Assembly: GCA_013695115.1 (NCBI GenBank)
Contig: JACDBD010000258.1
Location: 1 to 5,805, forward strand
DNA length: 5,805 nucleotides
Reading direction: 5' to 3'
From: Actinomycetota bacterium
Lineage (GTDB): Bacteria > Actinomycetota > Acidimicrobiia > IMCC26256 > JACDBD01
Shown: piece by piece, positions 1 through 5,202 of the stretch
Layout: every line of letters starts with the position of its first letter
How positions within the stretch are numbered: position 1 is the first letter of the stretch
Translations under genes and position numbers: made by a program
Notes under the pieces: generated by a model
The model's database searches: none
What the model saw: the letters and a program-made list of their open reading frames with translations, nothing else
Told to the model about the DNA's origin: nothing

Positions 1-34
1 GGCGCCGCAACCACCGGAGCACCTCGAGGCCGCA

Positions 35-673
35 GTGCTCTCGCGCCGGGCGCTCCTCCTCGGTGGGCTCGCATCCGTGCCCGTCGTAGTGGCCGCGTGC
101 AGCGGCGGCGGGGGCAGCGACCGCGCCGCGGGGTCGACGTCGACGACTCGGGATCGACCGAGGCCGCGACTGCGACCACGTTGGCACCCACACCCGCGTG
201 CACCGACGGCGACGAGCCGACCCCGAACCAGACCGAGGGCCCGTTCTTCACCCCCGACTCGCCCGAGAGTCCAGCTTCCTCGCCGACGTCGACGGCGGAA
301 CCAAGATCGTCGTCGCGGGAATAGTCCTGACGACCGCGTGCCGGCCGGCCGCGGGCGCCCTGTTGGACTTCTGGCACACCGACGACAACGGTGACTACGA
401 CAACGAGGGGTACCGGCTGCGCGGCCACCTGTTCGCCGACGCCACCGGGGCGTACCGGCTCGAGACGATCGTGCCGGCGGTGTATCCCGGCCGCACCCGG
501 CACATCCACGTGAAGGTGCAGGCCGAGGGCGGTCCCGTGCTCACCACCCAGCTCTACTTCCCGGGCGAGGCCGAGAACGAGCGCGACGACCTCTTCCATG
601 CCGAGCTGGTTATGAACGTGCGCAACGTCGCCGACGCAAGGCCGCCACCTTCAACTTCGTCGTCGCGGCCTAG
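35..673 (+). pseudogene. Frame-disrupted intradiol dioxygenase (Tat/lipoprotein type)
   Basis: Intradiol dioxygenases are non-haem Fe(III) enzymes that cleave catechol-type rings between the two hydroxyls. The coding path uses three frames. From GTG 35 it reads a twin-arginine signal (SRRALLL) and lipobox (VVAAC), then a Gly/Ser/Thr linker. Near 140-165 it moves to the frame holding ACTDGDEPTPNQTEGPFF, the family's N-terminal motif. Near 262-275 it moves again into the catalytic core. Near 633-640 it returns to the first frame, giving KAATFNFVVAA and the TAG at 671-673. All four expected iron ligands are visible: Tyr 396-398 (GDYDNEGYRLRGH), Tyr 483-485 (VYPGRTRHIHV), His 501-503 and His 507-509. 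Each shift equals loss of one base (or gain of two), and no stop interrupts the composite path. It is therefore either a recent pseudogene or an intact gene with consensus errors. A GAGG at 26-29 supports GTG 35, but the frame is open to the window edge, so the start may lie upstream. The family call is firm; the exact substrate is unknown. Confidence 0.85.
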
Positions 674-691
674 ACGGGCCAGACTCACCCG

Positions 692-1627
692 ATGCGAGGA
701 TTCGGGGCCGGGGTGGTTCTCGCGGCGCTGGTCACGGCGGCGGCGTGCGGCGGCGGGGACAGCGGTGGGAGCAGCAGCCACGCGGGGCGGGTTCGAAACG
801 ACAGGAAGCCAGCGACCGTCGGCGACGTCGTCGTCCGCACCGAGACCTTCGTCGACCCGAGCCGGCCTACCGACCCGCCGGTCGGCACACCCGGCCGCAC
901 GCTGGTCACCACCATTCGCTTCCCCCAGACCGGTGGGCCCTATCCCCTGATCGTTCTCGCCCACGGCTTCGACGGGCACCCCCGCAAGTTCACCGAGCTA
1001 ACCGAGGCGTGGGCGCGGGCGGGCTACGTCGTCGCCGCGCCCACGTTCCCGCTCACCAACGATGAGCTTGGCCCTGGTAGGACCGTCGTCGCCGACTACA
1101 CGAACCAGCCCGCCGACGTCAGCTTCGTCATCGACGAGATGCTCGAACTCAGCGAGGGCAAGGACGATCCGCTACGCGGCCGCCTCGACGGTGACCGCAT
1201 CGGCGTGGCCGGCCTGTCGGTCGGTGGGGTGACGACGTTCGCGGTCACCTACAACACCTGTTGCCGCGATCCGCGTATCGACGCCGCCATCACCATGGCC
1301 GGCGCACGGTTCCCCTACGACGGCGAGTATGAGCTGGCCGGCGTGCCGCTCCTCCTGTTTCACGGCGATGCCGACCCGTCGCTGCCCTACGCCGGGAGTG
1401 TCGAGGCTTATGCCGATGCGGCTGCGCCGAAGTTCTTCGTCACGGTCCTCGGCGGCGGCCACTCCCCCCCGTTCGAGGACGACGACGACCCCGCCGACGA
1501 GATGGTCACCGCGGTGACGATCGACTTCTGGAACCTGTTCCTGGCCGCGCTGCCCGGCGCCCGCCAGGCGCTGCTGGGTGACGCCACCGTCGACGGGCTC
1601 AGCAGCCTCCAGTACGAGGACGTCTGA
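692..1627 (+). CDS. Lipoprotein alpha/beta hydrolase (dienelactone hydrolase / PAF-acetylhydrolase-like), hydrolase A
   Basis: This 311-residue protein is probably a surface-anchored serine esterase or amidase. Residues 1-18 form a short lipoprotein signal ending in TAAAC, with the lipidated Cys at 19, followed by a Gly/Ser linker. The alpha/beta-hydrolase core shows the strand and oxyanion motif PLIVLAHGFDG (His91-Gly92), the nucleophile elbow GLSVGG (Ser176), a likely acid in HGDAD (Asp228) and a likely catalytic His in GGGHSPPF (His257). The earlier VDPSRPT...RTLVTTIRFPQ block resembles the start of PAF-acetylhydrolase and dienelactone-hydrolase-like proteins. Apart from the lipobox Cys, its only cysteines are the adjacent pair Cys190-Cys191 (NTCCRD). 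It also carries an acidic DDDDPADE stretch at 263-270. ATG 692 lies 18 bases after the dioxygenase stop with no clear Shine-Dalgarno, so translation may be coupled. The gene downstream of the ABC transporter (4225-5190) is its paralogue. Fold and localisation are well supported; the substrate is not known. Confidence 0.87.
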   Translation: MRGFGAGVVLAALVTAAACGGGDSGGSSSHAGRVRNDRKPATVGDVVVRTETFVDPSRPTDPPVGTPGRTLVTTIRFPQTGGPYPLIVLAHGFDGHPRKFTELTEAWARAGYVVAAPTFPLTNDELGPGRTVVADYTNQPADVSFVIDEMLELSEGKDDPLRGRLDGDRIGVAGLSVGGVTTFAVTYNTCCRDPRIDAAITMAGARFPYDGEYELAGVPLLLFHGDADPSLPYAGSVEAYADAAAPKFFVTVLGGGHSPPFEDDDDPADEMVTAVTIDFWNLFLAALPGARQALLGDATVDGLSSLQYEDV

Positions 1628-1628
1628 C

Positions 1629-1661
1629 GCCCCGGCCCGGGCACCCCTGACCGGCCGGGGC
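1629..1661 (+). terminator. GC-rich hairpin after hydrolase A, possible terminator
   Basis: A perfect 9-bp inverted repeat (GCCCCGGCC at 1629-1637, GGCCGGGGC at 1653-1661) encloses a 15-base loop and begins two bases after the hydrolase A stop. No T-run follows (the next bases are TAGATTCCC), so it is not a textbook intrinsic terminator. Hairpins lacking a U-tract are often proposed as terminators in high-GC actinobacteria. Its place between the upstream pair of genes and the transporter operon fits that role. Chance palindromes are common at this base composition. Confidence 0.4.
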
Positions 1662-1667
1662 TAGATT
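1662..1667 (+). promoter_or_regulatory. Possible -10 element for the transporter operon
   Basis: TAGATT matches the actinobacterial -10 pattern TANNNT and lies just after the hairpin, about 39 bases before the GTG of the binding-protein gene. Transcription from it would give a leader of roughly 30 bases containing the ribosome binding site. No recognisable -35 sits at the usual spacing (1639-1644 is GGGCAC), so the call rests on position and one hexamer. Confidence 0.25.
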
Positions 1668-1689
1668 CCCACGCTGTCAGTCGATCGAG

Positions 1690-1698
1690 AGGTAGGAG
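1690..1698 (+). promoter_or_regulatory. Ribosome binding site of the substrate-binding protein gene
   Basis: AGGTAGGAG contains GGAG at 1695-1698, seven bases before GTG 1706. It is the clearest Shine-Dalgarno in the window and fixes the non-ATG start. It also fits the binding protein being the most strongly translated gene of the operon. Confidence 0.7.
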
Positions 1699-1705
1699 TT
1701 CACCC

Positions 1706-2518
1706 GTGCGCAAGCTCGTCGTCACCCTCGCCGCCGCTCTCACGCTCGCCCTGCTCGCCGCCCCCGCCCCCGCCGCTCCTTCCGGCGACGGCGGTTTCGA
1801 GGAGGAAGGTGTCCTCACCGTGGGCACCAACCTGCCCGCGCCGGGCTTCTGGACCGGGGACGACCCCGACGACATCAGCGGAGGGTTCGAGTATGGCATC
1901 GCCCTGGAGCTGGCCGAGCGGCTCGGGCGCGACGACGGGGTCAACGTGGTGAACGTGTCGTTCGACGCCCTGGTCGCGGGCAACGCCAAGGGCTTCGACA
2001 TTGCGCTCTCGCAGGTCACGATCACGAAGGACCGGCGGAAGGTCGTCGACTTCTCGACCCCGTACTTCAACTCCGACCAGGGGATCCTCGTGCAGCAGGG
2101 CACCGAGGTGTCCGACGCCGAAGCAGCCAAGGGGCTCCAGTGGGGGGTGCAGTCGGCCACGACCGCCCAGACGTTCCTCGAGGACGAGCTGAAGCCCGAC
2201 GACGAGCCCCAGGTGTACCAGGAGACCACGCAGGCGTTCGCCGCGCTCCAGGCCGATCAGGTCGACGCGGTCCTGCTCGACACCACCATCGTGCTCGCGC
2301 AGGCAAGCCAGTCGGGCTCGGAGTTCGAGGTCGTCGGCCAGTTCGAGGTGGGCGAGAAGTACGGCGCGGTGCTCCCGAAGGACTCTGACCTCCTGAAGAA
2401 GGTGAACAAGCAGCTGAAGGCGATGAAGGCCGACGGCACGATCGACGCCCTGGCGGAGGAGTTCCTGGCGCCCGAGTTCGGGAAGGACCCGGCCGACGTC
2501 CCCTACCTCGAGATCTGA
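1706..2518 (+). CDS. Polar amino-acid ABC transporter substrate-binding protein (SBP_bac_3)
   Basis: This 270-residue extracytoplasmic receptor of a polar amino-acid importer captures solute and delivers it to the permease. Residues 1 to about 23 are a Sec-type signal (MRKLVV, an Ala/Leu core, then APAPAA). The mature part shows GVLTVGTNLPAPGFW, the family block GGFEYGIALELAERLG (59-74), and ALSQVTITKDRRKVVDFSTPY (100-120, key residues only). Aligned by eye to HisJ, Thr105 and Arg110 match the carboxylate-binding Ser72 and Arg77, and Asp192 (VLLDTT) matches the amino-group-binding Asp161. An alpha-amino acid ligand is therefore likely, though the side-chain preference cannot be read. The C-terminus GTIDALAEEFL is typical. 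The protein has no cysteine at all, so it cannot be a lipoprotein. That is unusual for a binding protein in a Gram-positive-type cell and contrasts with its lipoprotein neighbours. GTG 1706 is supported by a strong ribosome binding site. Confidence 0.93.
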   Translation: MRKLVVTLAAALTLALLAAPAPAAPSGDGGFEEEGVLTVGTNLPAPGFWTGDDPDDISGGFEYGIALELAERLGRDDGVNVVNVSFDALVAGNAKGFDIALSQVTITKDRRKVVDFSTPYFNSDQGILVQQGTEVSDAEAAKGLQWGVQSATTAQTFLEDELKPDDEPQVYQETTQAFAALQADQVDAVLLDTTIVLAQASQSGSEFEVVGQFEVGEKYGAVLPKDSDLLKKVNKQLKAMKADGTIDALAEEFLAPEFGKDPADVPYLEI

Positions 2519-2624
2519 CACCCGCGCCGAGGGGGAGCGGCGCGACGGCCTCGCGGTCACCGCGTTCGTCCTGGCGATCGTCTCGGTCGCCACCCTGACG
2601 GTCCTGCCCGCGATCGCGGCGCTC
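2517..2624 (+). other. In-frame hydrophobic N-terminal extension of the permease, without a canonical start
   Basis: The permease frame stays open upstream of GTG 2625 to a TGA at 2424. Just after the binding-protein stop it reads an acidic/basic lead (GERRDG) and then a long hydrophobic segment (GLAVTAFVLAIVSVATL, then VLPAIAALVLVRRAERR). This resembles the small two-segment DUF4190-type membrane module and looks coding. Yet no ATG, GTG or TTG occurs in this frame between 2427 and 2625. A CTG at 2515 overlaps the TGA stop in the same 4-base geometry as an ATGA coupling junction, but lies in another frame. One extra base in the G5 run at 2531-2535 would join it to the permease. The true permease start is therefore probably here, through a rare start or an unseen indel. 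Confidence 0.5.
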
Positions 2625-3485
2625 GTGCTCGTGCGCCGGGCCGAGCGCCGGCTGGCCCTGAGCGACGACGCCAACCCCGATCGCAGGCTGCTGCGGCCGG
2701 CGCGCGTGCTCGCCACGATCGGTCTCGCGCTGGGTCTTCTCCTCGCGGTGCTCCTGGCGCTCTACCTGGCCCGTAACGGGCTGCGCGACATCCGGGACAC
2801 GTTCTTCGCGTGGGAGCACCTGCGCGACAGCTTCCCCTCCGTCCGCAAGGGCTTCTGGCTGAACATCAAGCTGTTCGTGGTTGCGGAGGCCCTCGTTCTC
2901 GTCTGGGGCTTGGTGGTCGTGCTCGCCCGCCTCGCTCCCGGAAAGGCCGCGGCGCCGGTGCGCTGGCTCGCGATCGCCTACATCGACGTGTTCCGCGGGC
3001 TCCCCGCCATCGTGACGATCTACCTGGTCGGTTTCGGGCTCCCGCTCACGGGGATCTCGTTCTTCGAGGACCTCGAGCTGTTCTGGTTCGGTGTGCTCGC
3101 CCTCACCCTCATCTACGGCGCGTACGTCGCCGAGGTCTACCGGGCCGGGATCGAGAGCGTGCACTGGAGCCAGGCCGCGGCGGCGCGATCGCTGGGTCTC
3201 TCGTACAGCCAGACCATGCGTTTCGTCGTCGTTCCCCAGGCCGTCCGGCGCGTGATCCCGCCGCTGCTCAACGACTTCATCGGGCTCCAGAAGGACACCG
3301 CCCTCATCAACGTCCTCGGGCTGCTCGAGGGCTTCAACCGCGCCCGCATCTATGCCGGCAACAACTTCAACCTCTCGTCGGTGGTCGGGCTCGGGATCTG
3401 CTTCGTGGTGATCACTGTCCCGATGACCCGGCTCACCGACTACCTCGTCAAGCGCGACCAGCGCCGTCTCCAGGCGGTGGCGTGA
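2625..3485 (+). CDS. Polar amino-acid ABC transporter permease (HisM/GlnP-like)
   Basis: This integral membrane subunit forms the translocation path of the importer, probably as a homodimer because only one permease gene is present. Within the 286 residues, membrane segments lie near 28-49, 80-103, 113-140, 152-170 and 251-275. The cytoplasmic coupling loop is plain: YVAEVYRAGIESVHWSQAAAARSLG (about 167-191, key residues only), then VVPQAVRRVIPPLLNDFIGLQKDTAL. The usual GQxEAA core reads SQAAAA here, replacing the Gly and the Glu. I recall similar loops in actinobacterial members, so it may be subfamily-typical. GTG 2625 has no Shine-Dalgarno, and the open, hydrophobic frame upstream suggests the true protein begins near 2515. 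The stop overlaps the ATPase start as TGATG, implying coupled translation. The family call is firm; the start is uncertain. Confidence 0.9.
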   Translation: MLVRRAERRLALSDDANPDRRLLRPARVLATIGLALGLLLAVLLALYLARNGLRDIRDTFFAWEHLRDSFPSVRKGFWLNIKLFVVAEALVLVWGLVVVLARLAPGKAAAPVRWLAIAYIDVFRGLPAIVTIYLVGFGLPLTGISFFEDLELFWFGVLALTLIYGAYVAEVYRAGIESVHWSQAAAARSLGLSYSQTMRFVVVPQAVRRVIPPLLNDFIGLQKDTALINVLGLLEGFNRARIYAGNNFNLSSVVGLGICFVVITVPMTRLTDYLVKRDQRRLQAVA

Positions 3486-4228
3486 TGGCGTTTCTCGAGA
3501 TCAGCGCGGTGGAGAAGCGGTTCGGGAAGAACCTCGTGCTCCAGGGTGTCGACCTGAACGTCGACGAGCACGAGGTGGTCTGCGTCATCGGCGCGTCGGG
3601 GTCGGGAAAGTCGACCCTGCTCCGCTGCATCAACGGTCTCGAGGCCGTCGACGCCGGCACTATCACCGTCGACAACCGGCCCGTGCTCCAGGATGACTTC
3701 GCCCTCAACCGGCTCCGGCGAGAAGTCGGGATCGTCTTCCAGAACTTCAACCTCTTCCCCCACATGACCGTGCTCCGCAACGTGGCCCTCGGCCCCCGGG
3801 AGGTGCTCGGCCTGCCGCGCGCCGAAGCTCGCGAGCGCGCCACCCGCCTGCTCGATCGGATCGGTCTCGCCGACAAGGCGGGGGAGTACCCCGACCGCCT
3901 CTCCGGCGGTCAGCAGCAGCGGGTGGCTATCGCGCGGGCCTTGGCGATGCAGCCGAAGCTCATGCTGCTCGACGAGATCACCAGCGCGCTCGACCCCGAG
4001 TTGGTGGCGGAAGTACTCGAGATCGTCCGCGAGCTCGCGACCGAGGGCATGACGATGCTGCTCGCTACCCACGAGATGAGCTTCGCCCGCGACATCGCCA
4101 CCGAGGTCTGCTTCCTCGACGAAGGATCGATCCTCGAGCAGGGCCCGCCCGAGCAGATCTTCACCGAGCCGGCCAACCCGCGCACCGCCGCGTTCCTGAA
4201 ACGGATCATCGCCGCCGGCCGCTTGTGA
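3485..4228 (+). CDS. Polar amino-acid ABC transporter ATP-binding protein (GlnQ/HisP-like)
   Basis: This 247-residue cytoplasmic ATPase powers the importer as a dimer. Its motifs are complete: Walker A GASGSGKST (36-44), Q-loop Gln86 in VFQNFNLFPHMTV, signature LSGGQQQR (139-146), Walker B LMLLDE with Glu164, D-loop SALD (167-170) and switch His196 (ATHEM). The residue after the catalytic Glu is Ile (DEITSALDPE) where most family members have Pro. The C-terminal EQIFTEPANPRTAAFLKRII is the usual amino-acid-importer ending. Length is normal for GlnQ-type ATPases (about 240-250). ATG 3485 shares its A with the permease stop. A GTG at 3482 directly before it is an alternative start adding one residue. 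The 3' end overlaps the next gene by four bases. Confidence 0.95.
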   Translation: MAFLEISAVEKRFGKNLVLQGVDLNVDEHEVVCVIGASGSGKSTLLRCINGLEAVDAGTITVDNRPVLQDDFALNRLRREVGIVFQNFNLFPHMTVLRNVALGPREVLGLPRAEARERATRLLDRIGLADKAGEYPDRLSGGQQQRVAIARALAMQPKLMLLDEITSALDPELVAEVLEIVRELATEGMTMLLATHEMSFARDIATEVCFLDEGSILEQGPPEQIFTEPANPRTAAFLKRIIAAGRL

Positions 4229-5190
4229 GCCCGACACGTCAGACTGGAGGCGTGCGCCGCGCCACCATCTTCCTGATCGTCGCCCTGCTCGCGGTGGTCG
4301 GGGCGTGCGGTGACGACGACGACGGCGGGTCGTCCTCGGTGCCGCCCTCGCCGGGGGACGTCGAACAAGACCTCCCGACCGCGGCCGCGCCCGGGACCTA
4401 CCAGGTGGCCGAGCTGAGCGAGACCTACGTCGACGACTCGCGGCCGACCGAGACGCCCGACGGCCAGGGGAGCGGACCCTCGCGCACGCTCGTCACCACG
4501 ATCCACTACCCCCAGGGGGACGGCCCGTTCCCGCTGATCGTGCTGGCCCACGGCCTCACCGGGAACCCGGACAAGTTCACCGAGCTCACGACCGGGTGGG
4601 CGTCGGCCGGCTATGTGGTCGCGGTCCCGCTGTTCCCGCTCACGAGCAACCAGGTGCCGATGCAGGTCATCGCCGACTACAACAACCAGCCCGGCGACAT
4701 GAGCTTCGTCATCGACGAGGTGCTGGCGCGCAGCGAGGGCGACGAAGGCCCGCTGGCCGGCCTGGTCGCCGCCGACCACGTCGGCGTCGCCGGCTTGTCG
4801 TTAGGCGGAGCAACCGTCTACGGCATCGGCTTCAACAGCTGCTGCCGCGACGACCGCGTCGACGCCGCCCTCGTCATGGCGGGGATGCTGCTCGACTTCG
4901 AAGGCGAGTTCGAGTGGCCCCCGGTCCCGCTGATGGTCATCGCGGGCAACGCCGACAACAGCGGCCGCGACCCGTACAGCATGGCGAGCCCGCCCAAGTA
5001 CCTCTGGACGATCGAGCGCGCTCTCCACTCGGCACCGTTCCAGGACGACGACGACCCCGCCGACGAGCTCGTCGTCACCGTCACGGTCGACTTCTGGAAC
5101 GGCTTCCTGTACGAGGACGACAGTGCGATCGACCGATTGCTGACCGACGCGATGGTCCCCGGGACCGCCACCCTCGAACACGAAGGCTGA
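4225..5190 (+). CDS. Lipoprotein alpha/beta hydrolase (dienelactone hydrolase / PAF-acetylhydrolase-like), hydrolase B
   Basis: This surface-anchored serine hydrolase of 321 residues is a paralogue of the product of 692-1627. A lipoprotein signal ends at VVGAC (Cys28), followed by an Asp/Gly/Ser linker. Core motifs are PLIVLAHGLTGNP (His109-Gly110), elbow GLSLGG (Ser192), probable acid Asp244 in AGNAD, and probable catalytic His268 in ALHSAPF. Shared with hydrolase A are YVDDSRPT/FVDPSRPT, the DKFTEL/RKFTEL helix, SFVIDE, N(T/S)CCRD (Cys206-Cys207, the only cysteines besides the lipobox) and DDDDPADE (274-281). B has a different stretch between the acid and the His, so its substrate pocket may differ. 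GTG 4225 overlaps the ATPase stop (GTGA), which suggests coupling. GTG 4252 would give a more typical short n-region (MRRATIFL), but its GGAGG lies only one base upstream, too close for a standard ribosome binding site. Its operon position implies function with the importer. Confidence 0.88.
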   Translation: MSPTRQTGGVRRATIFLIVALLAVVGACGDDDDGGSSSVPPSPGDVEQDLPTAAAPGTYQVAELSETYVDDSRPTETPDGQGSGPSRTLVTTIHYPQGDGPFPLIVLAHGLTGNPDKFTELTTGWASAGYVVAVPLFPLTSNQVPMQVIADYNNQPGDMSFVIDEVLARSEGDEGPLAGLVAADHVGVAGLSLGGATVYGIGFNSCCRDDRVDAALVMAGMLLDFEGEFEWPPVPLMVIAGNADNSGRDPYSMASPPKYLWTIERALHSAPFQDDDDPADELVVTVTVDFWNGFLYEDDSAIDRLLTDAMVPGTATLEHEG

Positions 5191-5202
5191 CCGCACCGGA
5201 CC

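Noticed and set aside
150..394. Continuation of the first dioxygenase frame to the stop at 394
   Set aside because: After about 150 this frame turns into Arg/Pro-rich nonsense, while the dioxygenase motifs continue in the other two frames.
1700..2716. Long minus-strand open frame (338 codons) opposite the binding-protein gene
   Set aside because: It is antisense to a gene with clear SBP_bac_3 motifs. Its translation is Arg/Leu/Val-rich and low-complexity with no recognisable domain, as expected of shadow frames in very GC-rich DNA.
2067..3164. Minus-strand open frame of 365 codons across the binding-protein and permease genes
   Set aside because: The Arg/Pro/Glu/His-rich translation has no motif and spans two well-supported plus-strand genes; it is a GC-driven shadow.
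2810..3484. Upstream extension of the ATPase frame back into the permease gene
   Set aside because: The extension is Arg/Pro-rich shadow sequence under the permease. The ATPase itself begins at ATG 3485, where similarity starts.
4246..4254. GGAGG followed by GTG 4252 as the start of hydrolase B
   Set aside because: Only one base separates the GGAGG from the GTG. The shorter signal peptide is attractive, so this remains an alternative, but GTG 4225 with its 4-base overlap was kept.
3910..4779. Minus-strand open frame of 289 codons opposite the ATPase and hydrolase B
   Set aside because: The opposite strand has complete ABC ATPase and hydrolase motifs. This frame has no family signature and crosses a gene boundary.
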